A stretch of DNA of 64,000 nucleotides, from assembly GCF_014204325.1 (NCBI RefSeq), contig NZ_JACHKT010000010.1, positions 97,106 to 161,105 on the forward strand. The letters run 5' to 3'. Below, one piece after another: positions 10,246 to 18,669 of the stretch (the stretch's first letter is position 1; each line of letters opens with the position of its first letter). A program made the position numbers and the translations under genes. The notes under the pieces were generated by a model that searched no databases, had not been told where the DNA came from, and saw only the letters and a program-made list of their open reading frames with translations. This DNA comes from Arcicella rosea. GTDB taxonomy: Bacteria; Bacteroidota; Bacteroidia; Cytophagales; Spirosomataceae.

Positions 10246-10971
10246 ATGTATCAAATCTTCAAAAAAGAAGTAAATACTTTCCTTAGTTCTATTGTTGGTT
10301 ATATTGTTATCGGTGTTTTTTTTACCGCAACAGGATTGTTCGTATGGTTTTTTAAAGATAATATTCTTGATTATGGCTTTGCAGATTTATCTTCATTCTT
10401 TCAAATTGCTCCTTTTATTTTCTTGTTTTTGATTCCCGCTACTACGATGCGGGCTTTTGCCGAGGAAGTAAAATCTGGCACGATTGAATTACTCTTTACC
10501 AAACCGCTTTCAACTTGGCAAATCATTTTAGGCAAATACTTTGCAAGTTGTTACTTGGTTTTTCTAGCACTTTTACCTACTACTTTATACTATTATTCGG
10601 TCTATCAACTAGGTAATCCGCAAGGAAATATAGATTCTGCCGCAGTGCTTAGTTCGTATTTGGGTTTATTCTTTTTGGCTTGTGTTTTTGCAGCAATTGG
10701 TATATTTACTTCTTCTTTGACCGATAACCAAGTAACAGCATTTATCTTAGCATTTACACTTTGTCTTATTCTTTACTATGGAATTGGTCAATTAGCTCAA
10801 TTACCTCTCTTGGGCGACTTTGCATATATTTTTGCACAAATTGGTTTAGATTACCAATATGATGCACTCGGTAGAGGTTTGATTGATTCCAGAAATGTTA
10901 TTTATTTTATCTCAGTCATTTTCTTAGCTCTTTGGGGAACGAAGTTGAAATTATCAACGATTAGACTTTAA
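10246..10971 (+). CDS. gldF: Gliding-motility ABC transporter permease GldF
   Basis: GldF is the membrane permease of the GldFG ABC transporter found in gliding Bacteroidota, and its substrate is not established. The 241-residue product has six hydrophobic segments. It carries the ABC-2 permease signature region FAEEVKSGTIELLFTKPLS between the second and third helices, and the family's usual length. The partner gldG, normally immediately downstream, is absent. The next gene is a DUF4286 protein after a 228-bp repeat-rich gap, so GldG must lie elsewhere or be missing. The ATP-binding subunit GldA is not in the window. Confidence 0.88.
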   Translation: MYQIFKKEVNTFLSSIVGYIVIGVFFTATGLFVWFFKDNILDYGFADLSSFFQIAPFIFLFLIPATTMRAFAEEVKSGTIELLFTKPLSTWQIILGKYFASCYLVFLALLPTTLYYYSVYQLGNPQGNIDSAAVLSSYLGLFFLACVFAAIGIFTSSLTDNQVTAFILAFTLCLILYYGIGQLAQLPLLGDFAYIFAQIGLDYQYDALGRGLIDSRNVIYFISVIFLALWGTKLKLSTIRL

Positions 10972-10972
10972 G

Positions 10973-11106
10973 ATACAAGAAACAAGAAGCAAGATTTTAG
11001 AGTTAAGACTTGAGGATTTTGAGACTTGAGGACTTAAAGATTAAAGATGCAAGAAACAAGATTTTAGAATCAAGACTTGAGAATTACAAAATTTAAAGAT
11101 TTTAGT
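10973..11106. repeat. Imperfect direct repeats of AAGA/CAAGA words
   Basis: Two imperfect copies of a roughly 60-70-bp sequence begin at 10973 (agatacaagaaacaag) and 11043 (agatgcaagaaacaag). Both continue with variants of gattttaga and aagacttgag. The same words occur in the hairpin at 22411-22496. No coding frame runs through it. It occupies the gldF-DUF4286 intergenic gap. Confidence 0.65.
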
Positions 11107-11199
11107 TACAAGATTTTAGGAGTGAACTATTTGATATAAATATCCTAAGAGGATAAAACCACAACTCACTAAATCACTCATTCACAACTATTCAACCTT

Positions 11200-11505
11200 A
11201 TGTTATTTCACAATATTACTTACAATATCGACGTCAATTCAGAACAGGATTTTTTGGATTGGATGAGAAGTACGCATGTCCCAAATGTAATGATGACTGG
11301 ATTTCCGAAAAGCTTCAAAATTTTGAAGTTATTAACGGAAATTGATAACGGTGGTGTTACGTATTCGTTTCAATATTTTTTCGACAGTATCGAAGGCTTT
11401 GAAGTTTTTGAAAATGATTATTTAGACGATTTGAACGATGCTGTCGATAAACGCTATCGAGGCAAATACGTTTTCTTCCCAAGTTTACTTCAAGATATTT
11501 CTTAG
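11200..11505 (+). CDS. DUF4286 family protein
   Basis: A 101-residue soluble protein of the DUF4286 type. It starts LFHNITYNIDVN, has the W(M)RSTHVPNVMMTG segment where a D/E-x-H-x-P core is typical, and ends DKRYRGKYVFFPSLL. These proteins resemble small ferredoxin-like-fold proteins of unknown function common in Bacteroidota. There is no signal peptide. It stands 33 nt before the secreted protein at 11539, so co-transcription is possible. Confidence 0.8.
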   Translation: MLFHNITYNIDVNSEQDFLDWMRSTHVPNVMMTGFPKSFKILKLLTEIDNGGVTYSFQYFFDSIEGFEVFENDYLDDLNDAVDKRYRGKYVFFPSLLQDIS

Positions 11506-11538
11506 TTTGTATGCTTAAAACCTCTAAAAACCTAAACG

Positions 11539-12414
11539 ATGAAAACATTATTACTCTTATTGACACTTCTTTCAGCCTGTTTTACTGTAAATGCACAAGA
11601 TTTTTACAAAGCTGATAGCACAAAAACTACTCCTAATTTATACATCATTCGCTTGAAAGATGGAACTCAATTGATAGGCAGAATTATTGAACAAAACACT
11701 GTTCAAAGTAAAATTCAAACGGATAATTTGGGTTTAGTCACAGTTGATGTTGCTCAGATTTTAAGTGTTGAATTCTACGATAAAAACAAACCTACAAGTA
11801 ATAAGCCTTATTATCCCAACCGTTTTGCAAATCGACTTCTTGTTGCTCCTACTGGTTTTGCTATGGAAAAAGAAGCTATAGAATATCATAATATTCTGTT
11901 CTATTACAGCGAATTTGCAGCAGCTTTAGGCGAAAGATTAAGTTTGGGTTTTGGTTTTTTTACCGTTATTCCTACGCAATTCTATTCCATAAAAGCCAAA
12001 GTAAATATCATTTCAAAGGAAAGATTCAATTTCTCAGTCACAGGAAATCACATGGGTGGAAAAGAAATTGGAAGTACTTCTATCATTATTCCATCATTTA
12101 GTTTTGGCAAAAAAGAAAGCTTTTTTAATGTCAGTCCTGTTTTCTTCACAGAAGATACTAATGGTGGTTTCGGACTATCATTAGGATACATGAAAAAAGC
12201 CTCGCCTAATCTTACTTTTTTTACCGAAAATTTCTTTGCACTGGGTAACGGATTAAGTGTTGAAGACGGCTTTGTCTTTTCAGCTGGCTTGCGTTTTGAT
12301 AGACCAAGACATGCTTTTGATATAAACATTCTTGTTCCTACAGGTCTCTCTGACAATGATAATAATATCTATTTATTCCCGAGTGTAGGCTACCATTTAA
12401 AACTGAGTAAATAA
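11539..12414 (+). CDS. Secreted protein of unknown function, probable small outer-membrane barrel
   Basis: A 291-residue protein with a clear signal peptide cleaved after FTVNAQ (about residue 20). Residues 35-75 (IRLKDGTQLIGRIIEQNT) look like a small beta domain. The rest is glycine-rich alternating strands (LSLGFGFFTVIP, FGLSLGYMKKASP) ending GYHLKLSK, which suggests an outer-membrane barrel. I do not recognise a named family. It may share a transcript with the DUF4286 gene upstream. Confidence 0.75.
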   Translation: MKTLLLLLTLLSACFTVNAQDFYKADSTKTTPNLYIIRLKDGTQLIGRIIEQNTVQSKIQTDNLGLVTVDVAQILSVEFYDKNKPTSNKPYYPNRFANRLLVAPTGFAMEKEAIEYHNILFYYSEFAAALGERLSLGFGFFTVIPTQFYSIKAKVNIISKERFNFSVTGNHMGGKEIGSTSIIIPSFSFGKKESFFNVSPVFFTEDTNGGFGLSLGYMKKASPNLTFFTENFFALGNGLSVEDGFVFSAGLRFDRPRHAFDINILVPTGLSDNDNNIYLFPSVGYHLKLSK

Positions 12415-12500
12415 TACTATTTTATCGTTAAATCAGGATAATTCTTTGAGAGAATAAAGCTAATTTGTGTCATTATTCTCAAACAAAATCCAATTTAATT

Positions 12501-13970
12501 ATGTCAGATACTAAACAACAAAACTCAAGACGGGATTTCCTCAAAACGGGTTCATTGGCCTTGGGTAGTTTTTTTATTGTACCTCGCCATGTACTTGGCA
12601 AAGGCTTTATTGCTCCAAGTGACAAGCTCAATATCGCAGCCATTGGTGCGGGAGGTAAAGGCACTTCAGATATTATCAATGCTTATAATAACGGAACTTC
12701 TAATGTAGTTGCTCTATGTGATGTAGATTTTGCAAGAACTAAAACTGCTTTTGATAAATTCCCCAATGCAAAAAAATACCGTGATTTCAGAGTAATGTTA
12801 GATGAAATGCGTTCGGATATTGATGCAGTAACGATTTCTACTCCCGATCATTTCCATGCCTATGCAGCAATGCAATGTATGCAAATGGGGAAACATGTAT
12901 ATGTTCAAAAACCTTTGACACATAATATCGCTGAGGCACGATTGCTAACAAATGCTGCTAGAAAATATAAAGTAGTTACACAAATGGGTAATCAGGGTTC
13001 TTCAAATCCAGCACAAAATGTTGCTGTTAAATGGTTTGAAGAAGGAAAAATCGGTAATGTTCATACTGTAAATATCTGGACAAACCGCCCAGTTTGGCCT
13101 CAAGGAATTCCTGTTCCTACCGACAAACCACCTTTAGTAGAATCAATGTCTCCAAAAGATTGGGATACTTGGGTTGGGCCTGCACAGTGGGTAGATTATC
13201 ATCCGCTTTATCACCCATTCAAATGGCGTGGTTGGTGGAATTTTGGTACTGGTGCTTTGGGCGATATTGGTTGTCATACAATCGACTCTGCTTTCAGAAT
13301 CCTTGGATTAGGTTATCCTACAGAAGTAGAATGTAGTGTTGGTGCAGTATTCATCAAAGATTGGACGCCTGAATATATTCCTGAAGGTTGTCCGCCATCA
13401 TCGCACGTGGAGATTAAATTCCCTGCTACCAAAAAGAATAAATCACCGATGAAAATGATTTGGATGGATGGAGGTATCAGACCAATGCACCCAGATTTAA
13501 TTCCAGCCAATGAAGCCATCAGTAACGATGGTGGAGCAAATGGTATTATTCTGACGGGAACAAAAGGCATCATGACTATCGGCATGTACGGAAACGACCC
13601 TAAAATTTACTTGAATTCAGGTGAAAGAATTGAAATGCCAAAAACTACTACTGAAGTAAAATCTTTACCAGAATATGGTCATCAAGTTAGTTGGACAGAA
13701 GCTTGTAAAGCGGGTTACGACAGTAAAGCACATAAAGCATTGACTTCTTCATTCGATTATTCTGGTCCACTGACTGAAACAGTTTTAATGGGTAACTTAG
13801 CCATCCGTAGTTATATGCTTCGTAAAAAGAATGAAAGAGGTAATTTTGATTTCTACGGAAGAAATAAATTGATTTGGAATGGTGCAGATATGAAGATTAC
13901 GAATTTAGAAGATGCAAACCAATTCGTTGGTCGTGAATATCGTCAAGGTTGGAAAATTGCAGATTTATAA
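12501..13970 (+). CDS. Tat-exported Gfo/Idh/MocA family oxidoreductase
   Basis: An NAD(P)-dependent oxidoreductase of 489 residues, probably acting on a sugar or polyol in the periplasm. The N-terminus is a twin-arginine signal (SRRDFLKTGSLALGSFF). The Rossmann motif IAAIGAGGKGTSD and the segment TPDHFHAYAAMQCMQMGKHV are visible. The family EKP motif is QKP here (YVQKPLTHN), as is common in this exported subgroup. The second half contains HPFKWRGWWNFGTGALGDIGCH. The ATG at 12501 is preferred over a TTG at 12465. It converges on the M28 peptidase across a shared terminator. The substrate is unknown. Confidence 0.9.
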   Translation: MSDTKQQNSRRDFLKTGSLALGSFFIVPRHVLGKGFIAPSDKLNIAAIGAGGKGTSDIINAYNNGTSNVVALCDVDFARTKTAFDKFPNAKKYRDFRVMLDEMRSDIDAVTISTPDHFHAYAAMQCMQMGKHVYVQKPLTHNIAEARLLTNAARKYKVVTQMGNQGSSNPAQNVAVKWFEEGKIGNVHTVNIWTNRPVWPQGIPVPTDKPPLVESMSPKDWDTWVGPAQWVDYHPLYHPFKWRGWWNFGTGALGDIGCHTIDSAFRILGLGYPTEVECSVGAVFIKDWTPEYIPEGCPPSSHVEIKFPATKKNKSPMKMIWMDGGIRPMHPDLIPANEAISNDGGANGIILTGTKGIMTIGMYGNDPKIYLNSGERIEMPKTTTEVKSLPEYGHQVSWTEACKAGYDSKAHKALTSSFDYSGPLTETVLMGNLAIRSYMLRKKNERGNFDFYGRNKLIWNGADMKITNLEDANQFVGREYRQGWKIADL

Positions 13971-13980
13971 TTTCCCAGTT

Positions 13981-14028
13981 CTTAAAATCAAAAAGACAAT
14001 CCAATTGGGTTGTCTTTTTGATTTTAAG
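13981..14028. terminator. Bidirectional terminator between convergent genes
   Basis: A 22-bp stem with one G.T pair (13981-14002 with 14007-14028) has a 4-nt AATT loop. A-runs and T-runs on both sides let it serve the oxidoreductase (+) and the M28 peptidase (-). Confidence 0.9.
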
Positions 14029-14039
14029 AAGAATCATCA

Positions 14040-15323
14040 TTAATCTACTTCCGCCTTATTTACTCTTTTTGGAGTAGCCTTGCCATCAACCATCGACTTC
14101 GCTCCTACTGCTATGGCACGAATCATGTTGGTCATGTGTTTCATATCAAGACTTTCAAATTCATCATCTACTGAATGATATAATTTATCAATATCAATTT
14201 GATCTGAAGAAATAGAATGTGCAGGTACGCCCAATCTAGCCAATGTAGCATTGTCTGAACGGTAAAATAAATTCTGTTCAGTGTAAGGGTCTGGATGAAA
14301 ACTATAAGGACTTCCTTTTACGGCTTCTTGCAAAATTGTTCCAAAATCAGAGCGTTCAAAACCTGTAATAAAAGCTGAATTTGCTCCAAATTTAGAAGCC
14401 TTACCAATCATTTCAATGTTGAACATCGCTACAATTTCATCAGGATTCAATTGTTTTGAAAAATATTGTGAACCATAACCACCAATTTCTTCCGCAGTAA
14501 AGCATACAAAAATCAAAGTACGTTCTGGTTTCCCTTGCTTTTTGAAGTAATCTGCTAAAGCAACAACTGCCGTTGTTCCAGAGGCATCGTCATCGGCACC
14601 ATTAGCAATTGAATCACCTTCAACGGCCTTTTGATAGCCAAGATGATCGTAATGTCCTGAGAAAACTACATATTCATTCGCTCTTTTTCCAGGAATTACT
14701 CCTGCAACATTCGCTAATGGAAGCGTCTCTACTTTATTAGTCAACTCAGCTTTGATGTCATTTACTTGTACCGAATCGGCTAAAATAAAGAGTTGCGATT
14801 CCCCTTTTCCAAGACTTTCCTTCATCGAACTGCTATTAAAACGACGGTGATAATTTGCAAATGTTTTCTGATGCTTAGGATTTACCAGTACCACAGCATC
14901 TACTTTCTTGCTTAAAATCTCGCCAAAAGCCTTTCTATAATTAGCATTTTCGCCAATATAAAATACTTGTTTCGGGCTAGTCCAAGCAATGCTTTCGTGA
15001 CCAGTCATAAAGAAATACTTGTCTTTACCAATTTCAGTATCGTTTAACACAACAGTAGATTGCTCTGGTTTGAGCGAATACATACTAAATTTTTGTTCGA
15101 AAGAATTCAATCCAGTTAAAGGTTTTAATCCGATTCTTTTGAACTCAGCTTGTAAGAAAATAGAAGCCTTTTCAATACCAGGTGTAAAAGTTCTTCTACC
15201 CATCATGTCATCAGCACTCAAAGTCTTAACAATTCTTTCTACTTCTGTCTGTTTGATGCTTGATTGTGCGAATCCATAATGAGAAACCATTAGCGATAAA
15301 ATCAATGTAATTACTCTTTTCAT
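14040..15323 (-). CDS. M28 family metallopeptidase (secreted aminopeptidase type)
   Basis: A zinc aminopeptidase-like enzyme of 427 residues, exported by the signal peptide MKRVITLILSLMVSHYGFAQ. The dinuclear metal site of family M28 is visible: VVFSGHYDHLG (His/Asp), NGADDDASGTT (bridging Asp) and FTAEEIGGYGS (catalytic Glu pair). A later FNIEMIG and SDQIDIDKLYHSVDDE carry remaining ligands. An upstream ATG at 15392 would put 23 residues before the signal peptide and is rejected. It converges on the Gfo/Idh/MocA gene. The 41-bp tandem array lies just upstream of it. Confidence 0.9.
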   Translation of the reverse strand: MKRVITLILSLMVSHYGFAQSSIKQTEVERIVKTLSADDMMGRRTFTPGIEKASIFLQAEFKRIGLKPLTGLNSFEQKFSMYSLKPEQSTVVLNDTEIGKDKYFFMTGHESIAWTSPKQVFYIGENANYRKAFGEILSKKVDAVVLVNPKHQKTFANYHRRFNSSSMKESLGKGESQLFILADSVQVNDIKAELTNKVETLPLANVAGVIPGKRANEYVVFSGHYDHLGYQKAVEGDSIANGADDDASGTTAVVALADYFKKQGKPERTLIFVCFTAEEIGGYGSQYFSKQLNPDEIVAMFNIEMIGKASKFGANSAFITGFERSDFGTILQEAVKGSPYSFHPDPYTEQNLFYRSDNATLARLGVPAHSISSDQIDIDKLYHSVDDEFESLDMKHMTNMIRAIAVGAKSMVDGKATPKRVNKAEVD

Positions 15324-15456
15324 ATTTGCATTTTTTCTTACAAAAATAGCCGAATCCATTTTCAAATAATGTGATTCAATTATTAATTTCAAAAAATTAG
15401 CTGAACGGCATCTATCAAAAACAAAAGCTTTTTAAATAGGTCAATGGTGAGATAAA

Positions 15457-15702
15457 ATTTTCTGATTTTTTGTCGCTGCATCGTGCAGGAAGGAAATATC
15501 ACTCAATAATTCGTCGCTCCAAATCGGAGCAAAGAAATATCACTCGTAAATGCGTCGCTCCAATTCGGAGCAAGCATATATCACTCGTAAATGCGTCGCT
15601 CCAATTCGGAGCAAGCATATATCACTCGTAAATGCGTCGCTCCAACTTGGAGCAAGCAAATATCACTTGTAAATTTGTCACTCCAACTTGGAGGAAGAAA
15701 AT
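15457..15702. repeat. 41-bp tandem repeat array, about six units, each with a hairpin
   Basis: Units begin at 15498, 15539, 15580, 15621 and 15662, exactly 41 bp apart, and a diverged unit starts at 15457. The consensus begins atcactcgtaaatgcgtcg and carries the dyad GCTCC-N5-GGAGC. The diverged unit has CTGCA-TCG-TGCAG at the same place, so both arms changed together. There are no unique spacers between units and no open frame, since the period is not a multiple of three. It lies between the lepB terminator and the start of the M28 peptidase gene. Confidence 0.95.
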
Positions 15703-15717
15703 TTCCCCTATTACTTA

Positions 15718-15766
15718 CTAAAAAAATCGGGCTAAGTAAATGTTGATAGCATTTACTTAGCCCGAT
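15718..15766 (-). terminator. Terminator of the leftward lepB unit
   Basis: A perfect 17-bp stem (15726-15742 with 15750-15766) has a 7-nt loop. Read on the minus strand it ends in a T-run, from the A-run at 15720-15726. It lies just past the lepB stop. Confidence 0.92.
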
Positions 15767-15788
15767 TAAAATTTGAAGCGTTTATTCT

Positions 15789-16994
15789 TTAGTCAACAAA
15801 TCTAAAAATTCTATTCCAACGAATTTTACTCAAGAAGTTTTTATTAGGATCTAAAGACATCCAAATAAATACTGCTTTTCCAACAATGTGGTCAGCAGGA
15901 ACAAAACCCCAATAACGAGAATCCGCTGAATGATGGCGGTTATCGCCCATCATAAAGTAATAATCTTGTTTGAAAGTATAAGAAGTAATCGTTTTGCCAT
16001 CAACCATAATTCTATGTCCATCGATGACAACATTTTGATTTCCTTCGTAATACTTAATGATGTATTTGTATTTATCTACATTGCCTGAATCCAACTTGAT
16101 TGTCAAACCTTTATTAGGAATCAGTAATGGCCCGTAATTATCTCTATTCCAAGCGTATGAATACGAAGTTCCAAACATTGGTGTGTCACCATCATCGTTA
16201 GTATTACCCTCTTGTCCATCTTGTATACCTTTTGGCATAAAGACTTTTTTAATATCTTGTACCCAAACTTTCTTTTTCAACTCGTCGATATTATCCTGAG
16301 AGGTATTAATAATGTACCTAAAGCTACTCTTTGTAGAATCAAGACTACGAATTTCATCATCACCCATGGGTAATGTTATATTATCATTAGGTCCACCTGT
16401 CGCATCAAAACCATTGGTAATGCCCATTTCTTCAAAGGTAGCTATTTCTTGTTCGCCCAAGGTTTGCAAATCTTGTTTGGCATATAGCAAATACTTATGC
16501 TGCATCTTTACAGGATTTTCCATTGGTTTTCCGTCGATATACACCTGCGTATCACGAATTTCCAACGTTTTCCCCGGCGTTCCAATACAACGTTTGATGT
16601 AGTAAGTTCTTAAATCAACTGGAGCATCACCATCTGGCGTATAATTTGGCACATTGAATACAACCGCATCGCCTTGTTTTACCTCTGAAAAACCTGGTAA
16701 ACGTTTGATAGGTAAATCTAACCAACGCAAATAAGAAGGAATATCTGTTCCCCAAATTTTTTGGTGAGTAAGTGGTACTTGAAGAGGCGTTTTGGGAGTT
16801 CTAACCCCATAATGTAATTTACTTACAAAAAGGAAATCGCCAACCATCAATGAGCTTTCCATTGAAGGCGTTGGAATGGTATAAGCTTCAAAGAAGAAGA
16901 AACGTATTAAAGTTGCCGCTACTACCGCAAATACTACAGAATCAATCCATTCACGGAAAGGTGATTTTTGTTTAGGTTGTTTTTTTTCTGACAT
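15789..16994 (-). CDS. lepB: Signal peptidase I
   Basis: The membrane-bound leader peptidase removes signal peptides at the periplasmic face of the inner membrane. One N-terminal transmembrane helix (about residues 14-35) precedes the catalytic serine motif PTPSMESSL (Ser44). The general-base lysine lies in YYIKRCIGTPG (Lys134). The C-terminal box is MMGDNRHHSADSRYWGFVP. At 401 residues it is longer than proteobacterial LepB because of an insertion between the lysine and the GDN box, which is usual in Bacteroidota. It heads away from dapB and is separated from it by an inverted repeat. Confidence 0.95.
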   Translation of the reverse strand: MSEKKQPKQKSPFREWIDSVVFAVVAATLIRFFFFEAYTIPTPSMESSLMVGDFLFVSKLHYGVRTPKTPLQVPLTHQKIWGTDIPSYLRWLDLPIKRLPGFSEVKQGDAVVFNVPNYTPDGDAPVDLRTYYIKRCIGTPGKTLEIRDTQVYIDGKPMENPVKMQHKYLLYAKQDLQTLGEQEIATFEEMGITNGFDATGGPNDNITLPMGDDEIRSLDSTKSSFRYIINTSQDNIDELKKKVWVQDIKKVFMPKGIQDGQEGNTNDDGDTPMFGTSYSYAWNRDNYGPLLIPNKGLTIKLDSGNVDKYKYIIKYYEGNQNVVIDGHRIMVDGKTITSYTFKQDYYFMMGDNRHHSADSRYWGFVPADHIVGKAVFIWMSLDPNKNFLSKIRWNRIFRFVD

Positions 16995-17054
16995 TTTTAT
17001 ATTGTTGGAAATGTTTCCAATGGTTAGTCGTAAAGTTGATAAAAGAATTACAGT

Positions 17055-17140
17055 TTAGCTGTGAGCTGTGAGTGATGAGCTATGAGCTTTTGAAAATCAG
17101 TAAAGGCTAAAGCTCATAGCTAAAGGCTCAAAGCTGTTAG
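17055..17140. repeat. Word-like inverted repeat (AGCTGTGAGC type), second copy
   Basis: AGCTATGAGCTTT (17078-17090) pairs perfectly with AAAGCTCATAGCT (17109-17121). Flanking repeats of the words agctgtgag and gctcaaagct extend the symmetry. It has the same vocabulary as 8981-9061. It lies between the dapB stop and the lepB start, so it could be a dapB terminator or a lepB leader. Confidence 0.75.
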
Positions 17141-17147
17141 CTTAAAA

Positions 17148-17864
17148 CTACAAAGCTAACAAATCATTCATGCCAAAAACACCTTTCTTACCTACAATCC
17201 ATTCAGCTGCAACAACCGCTCCTAAAGCAAAACCTTCACGACCATGTGCTACGTGCGAGATTTCAATTTGATCAATGTCTGAAATGTATTTTACAATATG
17301 TGTTCCGGGAACTTTGCCTTCACGAGCAGACCAAATGGCTACTTCGTTTTCAGCTGGAATTTCGTTATTAATCCATTTACTTTTTCCTTCAAGGTTTTCA
17401 ATCAATCCTTCTGCAATGGTAATTGCAGTACCTGATGGAGAATCTTTCTTTTCTGTATGATGGATTTCAGTTGTTGAAACAGTATATTGTTTCTGAGGAC
17501 TTATCAATTTAGCTAACATCTTGTTCAATTGAAAAAAGATATTTACGCCAATTGAATAATTAGATGACCAAAAGAAAGCTCCATTTTTTTCAATAGCAAG
17601 TGCTTCAACTTCAGGCTTATTTTCAAGCCAACCAGTTGTTCCACACACTACAGGAAAACCTTTCTTGATACAGGCTTTTACATTTTCAAAAGCAGAAGAA
17701 GGATGGCTAAATTCAATGACTGCATCTACTTGTGCAGTGGTTAATGCTTCAAAATCTTGACGATTATTAACATCAATGCGGGCAACAATAGTATGACCTC
17801 GGTCTAAGGCAATTTTCTCAATAACCTTTCCCATTTTGCCATAACCGAGTAAAACAATATTCAT
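17148..17864 (-). CDS. dapB: 4-hydroxy-tetrahydrodipicolinate reductase
   Basis: DapB reduces the cyclic product of DapA with NAD(P)H in the diaminopimelate/lysine pathway, which feeds peptidoglycan and lysine. The 238-residue protein has the N-terminal Rossmann motif IVLLGYGKMG, the SSNYSIGVN segment, the catalytic IHHTEKKDSPSGTA signature and the C-terminal AHGREGFALGAV. Its length is typical of the short Bacteroidota form. The DUF5683 gene lies 57 bp upstream on the same strand, and lepB follows. Confidence 0.95.
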   Translation of the reverse strand: MNIVLLGYGKMGKVIEKIALDRGHTIVARIDVNNRQDFEALTTAQVDAVIEFSHPSSAFENVKACIKKGFPVVCGTTGWLENKPEVEALAIEKNGAFFWSSNYSIGVNIFFQLNKMLAKLISPQKQYTVSTTEIHHTEKKDSPSGTAITIAEGLIENLEGKSKWINNEIPAENEVAIWSAREGKVPGTHIVKYISDIDQIEISHVAHGREGFALGAVVAAEWIVGKKGVFGMNDLLAL

Positions 17865-17921
17865 AGTAATAAATTGATTGTGTAATTGAATATTTCCCGA
17901 AGGATTAATTATGTTTGATTT

Positions 17922-18551
17922 TTATTTAAAAGCAAAAGTAAGTTTAGCACCGTAAACAGCATTCATCATATCAGGACTTATGAGCGTTGGCTGAATTTTA
18001 AATGAAATGTCGTCAGTCAAGTCAAAGGTTTTTAAATGTGCTGTTACATTCGCATCAATGATGTTGGCAACCCAAACCACGGCAATGAATAAATATGAGC
18101 CGTCTCTGTTTCTACGATACCCATTCACAAAAGTATTGAGTTGTGAAGATGTAACTTCTCGTTGCGTTCCGCTTTCGTCTCCATAAAGTGTGATTTTAGC
18201 GCTTGACGGCGGACTTGTCACTTGAAAATTATTAATGTATTGCTGTTTGTAATATGAATATTTAGCTTGGTTGGTAATGATATAGTAAATATTCACAGCA
18301 AAACCACCATATACTAAAGGTAATTTCCAATACTGACGATTGTAAATTTGTCCCCAACCTGGTACCATTGCCGAGCGTAACGTTGCTACTCTTGGAATGA
18401 TTTTATAAGGCGTTTTTACAGAATCTTTCTTAGCGATGGTATTTGTCACGGAGTCTTTTAGACTAACAATATTACTTTCTTTCAATACCTGAGCTTGCGT
18501 AGGTAGCAAACTTCCTATGAAAAAAAATAAAGCTATAAGTAATTTCTTCAT
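17922..18551 (-). CDS. DUF5683 domain membrane-associated protein
   Basis: A 209-residue protein with a signal peptide ending LLPTQAQ and a central segment of DUF5683 type: LRSAMVPGWGQIYNRQYWK followed by a helix LPLVYGGFAVNIYYI. A later segment, YRRNRDGSYLFIAVVWVANIIDANVTAHL, and a beta-like C-terminus complete the family pattern. The function is unknown. In Bacteroidota it is commonly near parAB and dapB/lepB, as here, which suggests a conserved housekeeping cluster. Confidence 0.88.
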   Translation of the reverse strand: MKKLLIALFFFIGSLLPTQAQVLKESNIVSLKDSVTNTIAKKDSVKTPYKIIPRVATLRSAMVPGWGQIYNRQYWKLPLVYGGFAVNIYYIITNQAKYSYYKQQYINNFQVTSPPSSAKITLYGDESGTQREVTSSQLNTFVNGYRRNRDGSYLFIAVVWVANIIDANVTAHLKTFDLTDDISFKIQPTLISPDMMNAVYGAKLTFAFK

Positions 18552-18628
18552 TTTAGTTTTTTGAACTTCAACGCAAAATTACCGCTAATATTCCGTCTGG
18601 TGAAGGGTAATTAAGATTTTTTAAGAGA

Positions 18629-18666
18629 AAAATCCAGTCCTTTTCATGATAGAAGGACTGGATTTT
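18629..18666 (-). terminator. Terminator after parB
   Basis: A perfect 14-bp stem (18629-18642 with 18653-18666) has a 10-nt loop. On the minus strand it is followed by TTTTCTC. It starts 4 nt past the parB stop. Confidence 0.85.
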
Positions 18667-18669
18667 CAA

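Noticed and set aside
15457..15702. CRISPR array
   Set aside because: Repeats are contiguous with a constant 41-bp period and no unique spacers, and no cas genes are near.
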